Positions 15,747 to 25,282 are shown, counted from the stretch's first letter. The stretch: 57,167 bases of DNA from Candidatus Nanopelagicaceae bacterium (GCA_018882885.1 VERG01000010.1:1-57167); one strand, 5' to 3'. Notes: generated from the letters alone by a model not told the origin. Numbers and translations are program-made.

Positions 15747-17135
15747 GTGAGCACAGTTCGCCTTTATGACACCGCCACTCGAGCGGTTAGGGATTTCCAA
15801 CCTTTGAAAAAAGGTGAGGTCTCTATGTATGTCTGCGGTGCAACTGTGCAGGCCGCTCCACATGTTGGCCATATTCGCAGCGGGGTTAACTTCGATATTT
15901 TGCGTCGCTGGTTAACCGCCTCTGGTTACAACGTTACTTTCATCCGCAACGTCACCGATATCGATGACAAAATCCTTCATAAAGCGGTCCATGAGGAGAT
16001 TCCTTGGTGGGCGGTAGCGATGAAATATGAACGGGCCTTTGCTTTGGCTTATGAGTCTTTAAATGTTTTGCCCCCGACCTACGAACCACGCGCCACGGGT
16101 CACATCACGCAGATGATTGAGTTAATGGAAAAGTTGATTGAAAATGGCAGTGCATATGCCCCAGGAAATGGTGATGTTTATCTTGAGGTTCGCAAACTAA
16201 AAAGTTATCTAACCCTTTCCAATCAAAAATTAGATGATTTGTTACCAGCTGGCGATGCAGATGAAACTTACAAACGCGATCCCCGTGATTTTGCATTATG
16301 GAAAGCGGCTAAACCGGGGGATCCATCATGGCCAACACCTTGGGGCGCAGGTCGTCCTGGTTGGCATTTAGAGTGCTCGGCAATGGCGCACGCTTATCTT
16401 GGCGCAGAGTTTGATATTCACGGTGGCGGATTAGATTTGATTTTCCCGCATCATGAAAATGAGATTGCGCAATCACAGGCTGCTGGTTATGGCTTTGCCA
16501 AACTTTGGATGCACAACGCCTGGGTAACTACCTCTGGTGAAAAGATGAGTAAATCTTTGGGCAACTCCTTGCAGGTAATGGAGCTCCTAAAGCGAGTACG
16601 CGGTATCGAACTGCGTTGGTATTTAGGAAGCGCTCATTACCGTTCGATGTTGGAGTTTTCCTTTGAGGCGCTAGAAGAATCGGCAACCGCATTTAGAAGG
16701 GTGGAGAGTTTCTTACAAAGAGCTAAAGAGTTGTTAGGAACTATTCCAAATCCAGCAATTGCTCCTGAGTTTGCTGCGGTAATGAATGATGATTTATCGG
16801 TGCCACAGGGCTTGGCTTTAATCTCTGATTGGCAGCGCACTGGAAATACCGCGTTAAGTAATGGTGATTCGCAAGAGGTCGGCAAATACGCCGGTTACAT
16901 CCGGGGCGCGCTAGATATTTTGGGCTGCGATCCATTTGATGCTGCTTATAATTCCAATTCCGGTGCGGATTTATCTTCTGCGGTTGACGGCTTAATCGCA
17001 CTTTTATTGGAACAACGGGAGGCTGCACGGGCCCGTAAAGATTTTGCTGCTGCGGATTCCATCCGTGATCGCATTACTGCAATGGGAATCTCCATTGAAG
17101 ACACCCCACAAGGCCCGAGATGGAGTATCAACTAA
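15747..17135 (+). CDS. cysS: Cysteinyl-tRNA synthetase
   Basis: Class I aminoacyl-tRNA synthetase, 462 residues, GTG start. The HIGH motif is PHVGHIRS near residue 37, after the zinc cysteine in YVCGATVQ. The second zinc site is in the [15 protein letters not shown] and [18 protein letters not shown] region. The KMSKS loop is [16 protein letters not shown]/anticodon domain follows, and the C-terminus is [18 protein letters not shown]. The mycothiol ligase MshC is a CysS paralogue, but this protein has full synthetase length. The stop TAA overlaps the rlmB ATG by one base. Confidence 0.95.
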   Translation: MSTVRLYDTATRAVRDFQPLKKGEVSMYVCGATVQAAPHVGHIRSGVNFDILRRWLTASGYNVTFIRNVTDIDDKILHKAVHEEIPWWAVAMKYERAFALAYESLNVLPPTYEPRATGHITQMIELMEKLIENGSAYAPGNGDVYLEVRKLKSYLTLSNQKLDDLLPAGDADETYKRDPRDFALWKAAKPGDPSWPTPWGAGRPGWHLECSAMAHAYLGAEFDIHGGGLDLIFPHHENEIAQSQAAGYGFAKLWMHNAWVTTSGEKMSKSLGNSLQVMELLKRVRGIELRWYLGSAHYRSMLEFSFEALEESATAFRRVESFLQRAKELLGTIPNPAIAPEFAAVMNDDLSVPQGLALISDWQRTGNTALSNGDSQEVGKYAGYIRGALDILGCDPFDAAYNSNSGADLSSAVDGLIALLLEQREAARARKDFAAADSIRDRITAMGISIEDTPQGPRWSIN

Positions 17136-18085
17136 TGGCAAGACCAAATCGCAAACCAGATAACAAGCCACCGAAAAAAGGTGGCAAGCGCTCATTGCGC
17201 GGTAAAGGACCAACTCCCAAGGCGGAGGATCGTCCGTATCACAAGAAATATAAATCCAAAGAGGAGAATCAACGTAAGCGCACTGAGCGAAAACGCATTG
17301 ATGCCAAGCGTGGCGATCGCAAGAGAGACTTCCGCCGCGAACCTAAGGATCATGTAGATACTGTCGCAGGTCGCAATGCGGTTGTCGAAGCGCTGCGTGC
17401 TGGAATTCCAGCCAAAGAGTTAGTAGTAGCGGTTGGTGTTGATATAGATGAGCGTTTAAATGAAAGTATTCGTTTGGCGCAAAAGATGGGTATCGGAATC
17501 AAAGAGGTAGAACGCCGTCAGATTGAAAACATGACAGGTATCGCCAATCATCAAGGTGTTGCCTTGGTGGTTAAGCCATTCCAATACTCATCTCAAAAAG
17601 AGATCTTTGCTCGCGCAACTGAGCCAGCTCTATTTGTTGCGGTAGATGGCGTTACCGATCCCCGCAATATCGGCGCGATTGCGCGAAGCGCGGCAGCTTT
17701 TGGTGCTGATGGGTTGTTGATTCCAGAGCGTCGCAATGCATCACTTACTGCAGCAGCCTGGAAAACCTCAGCAGGAGCTGCAGCCCGTTTGCCAATAGCT
17801 CAAATCACAAATCTTGCTCGCTCCATAGATGATGCCAAAGCTTTTGGCTGTTTTATCGTGGGATTAGATGGCGATGCCGATACCAATATTGATGAGATGG
17901 AGATTGCTGACCAACCGCTTTATGTAATTGTGGGCAGCGAGGGTAAAGGACTTTCCCGGTTGGTTCGTGAAAAATGCGATCTTTTAATCTCCATTCCAAT
18001 GAGCAGTGCGGTTGAATCACTAAACGCCAGTGTTGCGATGTCGATTGCACTTTATGCGATTGATCGGAAACGAAGTGAGCTATAA
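17135..18085 (+). CDS. rlmB: 23S rRNA (guanosine-2'-O-)-methyltransferase RlmB / TrmH family
   Basis: A 316-residue SpoU-family RNA methyltransferase. It has a very basic N-terminal extension of about 75 residues (many Lys/Arg, KPPKKGGKRSLRGK), an L30e-like substrate domain starting VAGRNAVVEALRAG, and the knotted SAM domain with DGVTDPRNIGAIARSAAAFG, IVGSEGKGLSRLVRE and ISIPMSSAVESLNASVAMSI. The start at 17135 is coupled to cysS by TAATG. The order cysS-rlmB is the same in Mycobacterium. The basic extension probably helps RNA binding. Confidence 0.92.
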   Translation: MARPNRKPDNKPPKKGGKRSLRGKGPTPKAEDRPYHKKYKSKEENQRKRTERKRIDAKRGDRKRDFRREPKDHVDTVAGRNAVVEALRAGIPAKELVVAVGVDIDERLNESIRLAQKMGIGIKEVERRQIENMTGIANHQGVALVVKPFQYSSQKEIFARATEPALFVAVDGVTDPRNIGAIARSAAAFGADGLLIPERRNASLTAAAWKTSAGAAARLPIAQITNLARSIDDAKAFGCFIVGLDGDADTNIDEMEIADQPLYVIVGSEGKGLSRLVREKCDLLISIPMSSAVESLNASVAMSIALYAIDRKRSEL

Positions 18086-18851
18086 CCGTTTTATAGCGCT
18101 CGGTGATTCAATGACCGAGGGCATGCAAGATGAAATCATCAACGGTAAGTACCGGGGCTGGGCTGATCGGGTTGCCGATGTTATGGCCGAGAATTATCAA
18201 GATTTTACTTATGCCAACTTGGCAATTCGCGGCAAGTTGGTGGGGCAGGTTTATGAAGAGCAGGTACCGGTTGCGCTCGAATTAGTTAAGGGCGCAAAGA
18301 CCATAGTCTCTTTTCATGCCGGAGCTAATGATGTTATTAGACCTAAATATGATCCAGAGAAAACCATCGCCACTTATAACGCAGCCGTTGATACTTTGAT
18401 TAAATCCGGAGCTTCACTAATGCTATTTTGCGTCATGGAAGAGTCAGATAAGAAAAATAAAACCGCTCAAATTTGGGCGGAGCGGTTTGCCATCTTTAAT
18501 CAAAACGTTAGAGAAAAGGCTAATTCGGTTGGCGCCATACTCTTTGATCCGAATCAGGATCACTTTTGGAAAGACTCCAGATTTATTCATGAGGATCGCT
18601 TACATCTAAATAGCGAGGGTCATCGCAGAGTGGCGCAAGCGGTGCTAGCTAGATTGAACCTGCCTCATGATCCCGATTGGCGCAAACCGTTACCACCGAA
18701 ACCACCAATCTCTTCATTGGAAAAAGCGCAGATAAATCTGCATTGGCTTGGTGCCTATGCGATTCCATGGATCATGCGCCGGGCCCGACGTAGATCGTCG
18801 GGAGATGGCCGAACCGCTAAATATCCAGCGCCAATTACCTGGCAACGCTAG
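18075..18851 (+). CDS. SGNH/GDSL-type hydrolase
   Basis: A 258-residue esterase-like protein. Block I FIALGDSMTEGM holds the catalytic serine, block III is HAGANDVIRPK, and block V is DRLHLNSEGHRRV with the Asp-x-x-His dyad. No signal peptide. The C-terminal 50 residues are basic and proline-rich (WRKPLPPKPPIS, IMRRARRRSS). I prefer the GTG at 18075, giving an 11-base overlap with rlmB; the longer form from 18030 adds nothing homologous. Its stop TAG overlaps the stop of the opposing lacZ by 3 bases (CTAG core). Substrate unknown. Confidence 0.8.
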   Translation: MSYNRFIALGDSMTEGMQDEIINGKYRGWADRVADVMAENYQDFTYANLAIRGKLVGQVYEEQVPVALELVKGAKTIVSFHAGANDVIRPKYDPEKTIATYNAAVDTLIKSGASLMLFCVMEESDKKNKTAQIWAERFAIFNQNVREKANSVGAILFDPNQDHFWKDSRFIHEDRLHLNSEGHRRVAQAVLARLNLPHDPDWRKPLPPKPPISSLEKAQINLHWLGAYAIPWIMRRARRRSSGDGRTAKYPAPITWQR

Positions 18852-21847
18852 AAGTTAATTACAGTCCAACTCCATTTATAACTGCCAGGTTTGATGCGGT
18901 ACTTGGGCAAGGTATCTGGGCCACAGGAAGCGGTTCCGACACCACGTTGAATTGCGTCAATGCTCACAACTGTGTTGCCACTTGGTTGCACAAATACATT
19001 GTGAGTCGCATCAGCTAAATCACCAGAGCGCATTGGAGTTACGGTAACCATCCGTGGTTTATCTAATTGAACATATAAACCATGGCTAGTTTGGTTGGTT
19101 AAAGTAAACCAGCGCACACCCATGTGACCACCATTTTCTTGTGGCTTTACATATGGCACGTACTGCTGTGCAACAGAGCTGCTCCAGCGGTGAACTTTGC
19201 CGATGCTGCGATCTGGCATAGTCTCAAAAGGTCCGGTGCCAAAATATGTGTATTGATCAAGTGCACCATTAACCTCAAAGTTAATTCCAACTCTGGCTAC
19301 ATCATCTAATTGCTTTGGCAAGATCACTTCGTCAGTAACCCTTAAACCGGAATCGACCGCTTCAACAGTTTGATTATGTTTGATAATTATTCCAGCGCTG
19401 GTTTTCCAGGTATGAACAATCTTTGTTACGCCACCTTTTTTGGTGAGTTTTGATGAGGTGCGATGTAAATCCCGCAACCCCCACTTCTCCCACTTTTCTG
19501 CGATATGACCGATGGCATCATTGTCGGTTGGGGCACGCCAGAGATTTAATCTTGGTGCCACCTCACCAAAGGGAAGAATGATCGCGCCCTCAGCATTCAC
19601 GTAGCTCTGCGGTGATTTGGCCGGCTTTGCTTTTGGTAGCGGCTTTGCAGGTAAAGCGATTTGATACCAAGCAACTTCATGACCGATATGAGCCCAAGGT
19701 GCGCTCGCCGCTAAGGTCAAGGAGAAGTTAACAAAACGCTCGCCAGGTGTGGCATCCGCCTTCAAAGCGCTAGCTGGTAGAGCAAAAACCGCTTTATTTC
19801 TTGGCTTTACGGCCGGCAGCTTCACATCTCCACTTACCGTGGTTTTGCCATTAACCGTGACTTCATAGCGCAACTTCAAATCACGCAGATCGGTGAAGAA
19901 GTTGCGATTGAAGATTTCAAATTTTCCAGTCTTTAAACTCTTTGCAGAGATGGTTACTGGTGCCGCCAAATACTTAAACTCTTGTAGCGCAGGCTTTGGT
20001 GAGCGATCTGGGAAGAACATGCCATCGCAAACAAAGTTGCCATCATGTCGGGTTTCGCCGTAATCCCCGCCGTACGCCGAACGCACGGTGCCATCTTGCA
20101 ATGTTTGGTCTAAACCGTGATCCCACATCTCCCAGATAAAGCCACCTTGCAATCCCTTTAGGGAGTGAATCGCTTCCCAATACTCAGCCAAAGTTCCATT
20201 GCTATTTCCCATGGCATGTGTGTACTCACACATAATCAAAGGACGCTCTGCTTTCTTGGATTTTGCATAAGAGATGATGGCTGAAATATCTGGGTACATC
20301 GGGCAGACCACATCAGTTAAATCCTTGTTGTGGGTCCAATTTCCTCGGATCGCACCTTCATAATGCAATGGACGTGAAGGATCAAAATTTCTGGCATAGG
20401 CAGCGGCAGCTCGATGATTAAGGCCTGCACCGGATTCATTACCTAGCGACCAGAAAATTACCGAAGGATGGTGAATATCGCGTTGCACCATTCGTGCTAC
20501 GCGATCAACCCAAGCGTTTAGATACTTCTGGTCGTTACACAAAGTATTTTGAAAGGCATGTGATTCGATATTTGCTTCACCAACTACATAAAAACCTAAC
20601 TCATCACATAAATCCAAGAAGGCAGGATCATTGGGATAGTGAGAGGTGCGCACCGCATTAAAATTCCATCTCTTAAGTTCGAGAAGATCTTGGCGCATTA
20701 GATCTCGGGTTAGCACGCGACCGGTTTGGCGGTTGAAGTCATGGCGATTGATGCCATAAATAATGATGGGCTGGCCATTGACCAGCAGCTCATTTCCGAC
20801 TATCTCTACACGGCGAAAACCGATCTTTTGGCTAGAAACCTCAATGACCTGACCAGAAGGGTCAATTAATTCATACTCAACATCGTAGAGAGTTGGCGAT
20901 TCAGCTGACCAAGGGGAGATGCCTGGAACTTTTATATCTAGTTCTAGAGGGCCAGGGATTACCGGCTCTGTCGCTAGAAATGCCTCGTAATTGGCCTTTG
21001 GAATGTTGCCATCCCAGAAAGTGGCCAAGAAGTAATCACTTCCGGCTTGTTGCTCTGCTGCAGATTTTTCTGTCCATTGTGGTGCTTTGCGATTAATTAC
21101 AGTTGCAGTTTTGTCGGCGCCCTTAACTCCTTGCACCTTAACCCGCAATTTGTAATTGGATATGTCTGCCTCATTAATGGAGTTGATATGAGCCCGCACC
21201 TTCAGGGTGCCCACTTTATTATTTTTTTCTAAACCTGGTGTGGCGTAAAGCCGTTCTATAAATACATACTCGGTAGCAAACAACTTTACCGATCGAGTAA
21301 TTCCACCATGCCACCACTGATCTTGATCTTCAATAAATGTAGAGTCCGACCACTTGATAACTTTGATCTGAACCCGGTTTGAACCGCCATTTAAATACTC
21401 GGTGATATCAAACTCTGAAGCCAGACGAGAGTCCTTTGCAACACCGACCTCGCTGCCGTTGATGGAAAGAATCGCAACTGATTCAAAGCCGCCAATTGAA
21501 AGCACAACTCTCTTGTTTTTCCAGGATGAAGGAAGTGAAAACTCTCTTTCATAAATTCCAGTCGGATTTTCACTTGGCACATTTGGAGGCAGCTGATCAA
21601 ATGGCATCTGCACATTTGTGTAAATCGGCCTGTCACCAAAAGGTTGTTGACCATTGATCATGGTCCAAAGACCTGGCACTGGAATGCTTTGCCAACGTTT
21701 ACTTGGTTCCTGATCTGGACGATCTAGTAATTGAAAGTTCCAATCTCCATCGAGGGAGATGGACATCAGGTGGCCGATATTGAGCATCGGTAGGCGATTA
21801 ACCGATGTGGTTTCGGGGCTAATCCAGACAGGCGTTGGGTTTGGCAT
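18848..21847 (-). CDS. lacZ: Beta-galactosidase, GH2 (LacZ type)
   Basis: A 999-residue cytoplasmic GH2 enzyme close in length to E. coli LacZ, hydrolysing beta-galactosides. Domain order: jelly-roll sugar-binding (FQLLDRPDQEP to DQWWHGGITRSVKLF), immunoglobulin-like, TIM barrel with RTSHYPNDPAFLDLCDELG, acid/base Glu471 in WSLGNESGAG, nucleophile Glu541 in MCEYTHAMGNSNG and DHGLDQ, then the small-chain domain with APTDNDAIG and TYFGTGPFETMPDR. It is divergent from a large LuxR/STAND regulator that is its likely activator. No galactoside permease is nearby. Confidence 0.94.
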   Translation of the reverse strand: MPNPTPVWISPETTSVNRLPMLNIGHLMSISLDGDWNFQLLDRPDQEPSKRWQSIPVPGLWTMINGQQPFGDRPIYTNVQMPFDQLPPNVPSENPTGIYEREFSLPSSWKNKRVVLSIGGFESVAILSINGSEVGVAKDSRLASEFDITEYLNGGSNRVQIKVIKWSDSTFIEDQDQWWHGGITRSVKLFATEYVFIERLYATPGLEKNNKVGTLKVRAHINSINEADISNYKLRVKVQGVKGADKTATVINRKAPQWTEKSAAEQQAGSDYFLATFWDGNIPKANYEAFLATEPVIPGPLELDIKVPGISPWSAESPTLYDVEYELIDPSGQVIEVSSQKIGFRRVEIVGNELLVNGQPIIIYGINRHDFNRQTGRVLTRDLMRQDLLELKRWNFNAVRTSHYPNDPAFLDLCDELGFYVVGEANIESHAFQNTLCNDQKYLNAWVDRVARMVQRDIHHPSVIFWSLGNESGAGLNHRAAAAYARNFDPSRPLHYEGAIRGNWTHNKDLTDVVCPMYPDISAIISYAKSKKAERPLIMCEYTHAMGNSNGTLAEYWEAIHSLKGLQGGFIWEMWDHGLDQTLQDGTVRSAYGGDYGETRHDGNFVCDGMFFPDRSPKPALQEFKYLAAPVTISAKSLKTGKFEIFNRNFFTDLRDLKLRYEVTVNGKTTVSGDVKLPAVKPRNKAVFALPASALKADATPGERFVNFSLTLAASAPWAHIGHEVAWYQIALPAKPLPKAKPAKSPQSYVNAEGAIILPFGEVAPRLNLWRAPTDNDAIGHIAEKWEKWGLRDLHRTSSKLTKKGGVTKIVHTWKTSAGIIIKHNQTVEAVDSGLRVTDEVILPKQLDDVARVGINFEVNGALDQYTYFGTGPFETMPDRSIGKVHRWSSSVAQQYVPYVKPQENGGHMGVRWFTLTNQTSHGLYVQLDKPRMVTVTPMRSGDLADATHNVFVQPSGNTVVSIDAIQRGVGTASCGPDTLPKYRIKPGSYKWSWTVINF

Positions 21848-21911
21848 AGGGCGGCAATTGTTCCACGCAAGAGGATTTATCCCGCTAATGCGTGCAGGGT
21901 GGGTGAATTTA

Positions 21912-21948
21912 GGGGTGAAGTTCGGTTCAAATCCGGATTTATCACCCC
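21912..21948. promoter_or_regulatory. Two-tier inverted repeat between lacZ and the LuxR/STAND gene
   Basis: Outer arms GGGGTGA (21912-21918) and TCACCCC (21942-21948) are perfect 7-base complements. Inside them TTCGG and CCGGA form a 5-bp stem (one G-T pair) around a TTCAAAT loop. The loop region matches a tRNA T-arm, but there is no D or anticodon arm, so it is not a tRNA gene. It lies in the 132-base divergent gap, where an operator for the adjacent MalT-like regulator would be expected; the G-rich outer arms faintly recall GGGGA-type MalT boxes. Confidence 0.5.
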
Positions 21949-21979
21949 ACCCCGGGCTGATTGGTCAGAGGATTGCCTC

Positions 21980-24550
21980 GTGAGCTCACCCTTGATGTAT
22001 CGCAGAAGGTTGATCAATCAGATCAATACCCCGGAGCATCACATTGTCTACATATTTGGTCCATCAGGTTTTGGCAAAACAATTTTGGCGCGACAGTGGA
22101 TGGAATCTCAACAACTTCCAACAGCCTGGGTAGAGGGATTTTCAACCGCAAACGCCACAGAACTTTTCACTGTGTTTATTGAAGAGATTCAAAAGAAAGT
22201 TCCTCACCTCGCCAAGAAATTGAGTTTGCTGCAAAAAACTAAAAAGGTTTCCATTTCAGATATTGAAATGTTTGTCGAAATTCTGGAAGGGGATAAAACC
22301 CCATTTAACATCGTTATAGATAACGCTGAGGAAATCCGCCGTTCTCACAATGATTTATCTCTAGCGATTGTGCGCAAAATGCCCCGGCATATAAAGCTGG
22401 TTTTAGTGACTACCACCTCTCCAAGATCTGATTTCATTCGAGAAGCCGGTATCAAACGTTTTGCGGTGGTGACCCCAGATCAACTCGCGTTCAACCTTGA
22501 AGAGACCACTCAACTAGCTCATGAGTTATTTCCAGATTTATCGGAACGGGAAATTCAGGAAATCGCTCAATTCACAGAGGGTTGGCCATCCACTACACAT
22601 ATCGTCATGTCATTGCTTCAGATGGATTCAAGCCTACGCAAAGAGCTATCTAATTTAAGGCTAAAAGGAAAGAAGCAGTTTGCCTTGGAAGCTAATCGAG
22701 TCTTGGCAAAATTAGATGATAATCAACGTGTACTTCTAGAGAATCTTTGCTTGCTACAAACCATCAACCCAGAAGAGATTTTCGAGCTTACGAATAATGT
22801 TGATGCGGTCCGTGAATTGACAACAATCAGCCAGGATTCCATTATCGTTACTCAGACCAAGTTGACCCCGCCGGAGTTCAAAATCCATCCGTTATTTAGA
22901 GATACCCTGTTAGATAATTTGCGTAGAAACAAGGGTTTCAATGATCAGGTAGAAAAAACTATTCAAATTCTTCTTAATAAAGGAGAAATCAGGCAAGCCA
23001 CTTCCATTTTGATTGAAATCGGGGAAACCTTCAGGCTTAGTGAAATCTTGAGCAGGCAGGAGTTCGTCCAAGCAATTGGAACAAGTATTCAAGATTCAAT
23101 TGCGCGTTCGGCTGTTAATGAATTGCAGGACTGGCTACCAGTAGCCCGTTTCCTTGCGGGACAAGGTGAAATCGGTGAACGTGTCATTAAGTTTTACATT
23201 GAACTTCTGGGCAATAACATTAAGGCGGCGGAGATTCAACTCAATGAACTCGAGTCTTATTTAGGCACGCAAAGTTCAAAAATGGCAGCCTCCTGGCATG
23301 GCGATTTACTCGCACTGAAATCAATGCTCAGTTATTCCAAAGGTCAACTTGAGGATAATTGGAAATTTGCGATACAAGCATTTGAGGAGAAGTACAAAGA
23401 TAAAAGCGATAAAAATAGACACCAAGTAAGTTTTCTACAATTCGCTTTATGGGGTGCGGTATTGGTAGATGACCACAATAAGGTTAAGAAGATTTCGGAA
23501 ATATTGGATAGATTGAGTGAAAGAAGTCAAGCTCCTTATAGAAACTCGACAATCATCGCCATGCGCTCGTTAATTGCCGCCCAGGAAGGACGTTTAGTCG
23601 AAGCGCAGAATTATTTGATTACTCCGCAATCCCCACTCACAAAAGTAACTGTTTGTGGCTTCTTTGGACCCTATGGAAGCCGGTTAGCTGAAGCCATACT
23701 CGAAGGGGAGGCCGGAAGAATTGAAAGTGCAATCAAACTGCTTAACGAGAATGCCGAACTTTCTATCTCTGCCGGTAATTATCCAGTCGCTATTGGCTCC
23801 CTTGGAAGAGCGGGTTATTACTATTCACTTCTACGAGACTCTGAGCTGGCACTTGAAAGAATTGAACGGGCCCGAGATTTGATTATTGAAAAGTCGTTGT
23901 CTCATGAGCTCAACGCAGTGGTAGATATATGGGAGATTCGAGTTCGCCATTTTATGTTAGACAATGAGAGAGTCCGAGAACTTTTGAAGAGATGCAAACC
24001 CTCTTATTTTGTTAACTCTTTCCAGGCTGCCAGCAGCATTGCCCACGACAATCTTGATAACACTAGAAAGCTCATAGAGAGCTTTGATTTAGAAATTCCG
24101 CGTCAGGCAATTACATATTACTTATTTCAAGCCTATATAGCTAAAGATTCGCCAGCGATGCAGCTGAAAGCTATTTCAAAGGCAATAGAGATTGGCTCCA
24201 AGCATGGCTATTTCCATCATTTCTTGACGCAGAGATCAGACATCATGCAGCAGTACATAACTTTGGCATCAGAGTCACCAACAGCATTTAACGAAAGATT
24301 GGCAAGGGCAGCAGGCGAGGAGCTAAACAAAATGATGACAATGAAAAATAGTTCTGGCGATCCACTGACTCGCCGTGAGGCAGATATCTTGCGACATCTA
24401 GCGACTGGCCTGCCACTAAAGGAGATCGCTTCAAATCTGAATATCTCTAAAAACACCATAAAGACCCACTTGAGAAACCTGTATCGCAAACTTGGCGCTG
24501 AAGATCGTAAAGATGCGGTCGAGAAGGGCAAAAAGCTTTTAAAGGTCTAA
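21980..24550 (+). CDS. LuxR-family STAND ATPase regulator (MalT-like)
   Basis: An 856-residue signal-transduction ATPase. Walker A GPSGFGKT at residues 27-34, Walker B-like PFNIVIDNAEEI and the LVTTTSPRSD sensor block form the NTPase. A long helical-repeat region (about 330-760), likely TPR-like, follows as the ligand-sensing part. The C-terminal 60 residues are a LuxR HTH: TRREADILRHLATGLPLKEI and KNTIKTHLRNLYRKLGAED. MalT proteins of this build bind an inducer sugar plus ATP and activate carbohydrate genes. I start at the GTG at 21980 because of the AGAGGA ribosome site. Divergence from lacZ suggests it controls lacZ; control of the distant mal locus is possible. Confidence 0.85.
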   Translation: MSSPLMYRRRLINQINTPEHHIVYIFGPSGFGKTILARQWMESQQLPTAWVEGFSTANATELFTVFIEEIQKKVPHLAKKLSLLQKTKKVSISDIEMFVEILEGDKTPFNIVIDNAEEIRRSHNDLSLAIVRKMPRHIKLVLVTTTSPRSDFIREAGIKRFAVVTPDQLAFNLEETTQLAHELFPDLSEREIQEIAQFTEGWPSTTHIVMSLLQMDSSLRKELSNLRLKGKKQFALEANRVLAKLDDNQRVLLENLCLLQTINPEEIFELTNNVDAVRELTTISQDSIIVTQTKLTPPEFKIHPLFRDTLLDNLRRNKGFNDQVEKTIQILLNKGEIRQATSILIEIGETFRLSEILSRQEFVQAIGTSIQDSIARSAVNELQDWLPVARFLAGQGEIGERVIKFYIELLGNNIKAAEIQLNELESYLGTQSSKMAASWHGDLLALKSMLSYSKGQLEDNWKFAIQAFEEKYKDKSDKNRHQVSFLQFALWGAVLVDDHNKVKKISEILDRLSERSQAPYRNSTIIAMRSLIAAQEGRLVEAQNYLITPQSPLTKVTVCGFFGPYGSRLAEAILEGEAGRIESAIKLLNENAELSISAGNYPVAIGSLGRAGYYYSLLRDSELALERIERARDLIIEKSLSHELNAVVDIWEIRVRHFMLDNERVRELLKRCKPSYFVNSFQAASSIAHDNLDNTRKLIESFDLEIPRQAITYYLFQAYIAKDSPAMQLKAISKAIEIGSKHGYFHHFLTQRSDIMQQYITLASESPTAFNERLARAAGEELNKMMTMKNSSGDPLTRREADILRHLATGLPLKEIASNLNISKNTIKTHLRNLYRKLGAEDRKDAVEKGKKLLKV

Positions 24551-24611
24551 CTACACGCTTTCCCCGTTGGATTTCTTACTTTTCTCACCCCCTGCCATAA
24601 TTAGCGCCGTC

Positions 24612-24686
24612 GCCTCCCTAGCTCAGTGGTAGAGCATCCGCCTTGTAAGCGGAAGGTCGTCAGTTCAATCCTGACGGGGGGCTCCA
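24612..24686 (+). tRNA. tRNA-Thr (anticodon TGT)
   Basis: A complete cloverleaf. The acceptor GCCTCCC pairs with GGGGGGC (one T-G pair). The D-arm is GCTC-AGTGGTAGA-GC. The anticodon stem TCCGC/GCGGA encloses the loop CTTGTAA, giving TGT. The T-arm GTCAG/CTGAC encloses TTCAATC. The 3' CCA is encoded (24684-24686). A CATAAT -10 candidate lies at 24595-24600. A strong terminator follows 3 bases after the gene. Confidence 0.97.
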
Positions 24687-24689
24687 TCA

Positions 24690-24724
24690 AAAACGGTTGG
24701 CTCAGATTCTGAGCCAACCGTTTT
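24690..24724. terminator. Strong bidirectional terminator after tRNA-Thr
   Basis: A perfect 16-bp stem (AAAACGGTTGGCTCAG and its complement) with a 3-base loop ATT, flanked by A-tract and T-tract arms and then ATCTTTTTG. It can end the tRNA transcript and, on the minus strand, the convergent secreted-protein gene whose stop lies 13 bases away. Confidence 0.92.
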
Positions 24725-24736
24725 ATCTTTTTGTGT

Positions 24737-25150
24737 TTATGGCAGTGAGGCGTGGACTGCGTTGTTCCAGAAGTCGTAGTTACCAGCAAGCAAAATCAAC
24801 TGAGTTCGATTGAGTGTTGCTAATTTGCTGTTGGTCAAAGCGATCAATGCAGATGTGGAATCTGCTCCCGGATAGTCGGCTCCGTAGTAGGCCTTATTAT
24901 CTTGCGCAACCGCGGTAGCGGTATTAACAAATGAACCTCCTGGTAAACCAGTTAGGTAGTAATCATTGGTAACGCACTCAACAAATGCAGCTGGTGCAAT
25001 TGTTGTGCCGATTAGCGCTAAGCACTGAGCTGACAAAGAAATTATGGAAACCCCGCTGATCTGAGCTTTGGATGGGATAGCCATCAAAACTGAAAAAAGC
25101 AAGGTAAACAAAGCTCCGATAATCAGAACCTTTGAATATTTATGTTTCAT
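24737..25150 (-). CDS. Small secreted protein of unknown function
   Basis: A 137-residue protein with a classic Sec signal peptide (basic MKHKYSK, hydrophobic VLIIGALFTLLFSVLMAI, cleavage near SKA-Q). The mature part is rich in Ala, Thr and Asn, has two cysteines (SAQCLALI and FVECVTND) that could form a disulfide, and ends with TQLILLAGNYDFWNNAVHASLP. There is no recognisable domain. ATG with AGAGAGG ribosome site. It shares a terminator with tRNA-Thr and a 138-base divergent region with the GMC oxidoreductase. That region also holds a CTTAAATTTAAG palindrome (25161-25172) and a CCTGC/GCAGG hairpin (25178-25192). I do not recognise the family. Confidence 0.7.
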   Translation of the reverse strand: MKHKYSKVLIIGALFTLLFSVLMAIPSKAQISGVSIISLSAQCLALIGTTIAPAAFVECVTNDYYLTGLPGGSFVNTATAVAQDNKAYYGADYPGADSTSALIALTNSKLATLNRTQLILLAGNYDFWNNAVHASLP

Positions 25151-25240
25151 TTAAACCTCTCTTAAATTTAAGGGTTTCCTGCGGTTGGCAGGTTTCCACT
25201 TATAAAAAGAGACAGGCTCACTAAGGACTAACATTCAAAA

Positions 25241-25255
25241 CACAGAAAATCTGTG
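25241..25255. promoter_or_regulatory. Palindrome at the -35 position of the GMC oxidoreductase promoter
   Basis: CACAGA and TCTGTG are perfect 6-base arms around AAA. The right arm ends 21 bases before the probable -10 TAACCT of the GMC gene, so it covers or abuts the -35 region where a repressor would act. No protein partner can be named. Confidence 0.4.
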
Positions 25256-25276
25256 GCTTTCCATTATTCCTGCGTG

Positions 25277-25282
25277 TAACCT
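25277..25282 (+). promoter_or_regulatory. Probable -10 of the GMC oxidoreductase gene (leaderless)
   Basis: TAACCT lies 6 bases before the ATG at 25289, and no ribosome site lies between them. The spacing is the same as in front of the fur-type gene, DUF3027 and the 35251 MFS gene. Confidence 0.45.

Noticed and set aside
21912-21948. Possible tRNA gene suggested by the GGTTCAAATCC loop
   Set aside because: No D arm or anticodon arm and no acceptor partner in the right place; kept only as an inverted repeat.
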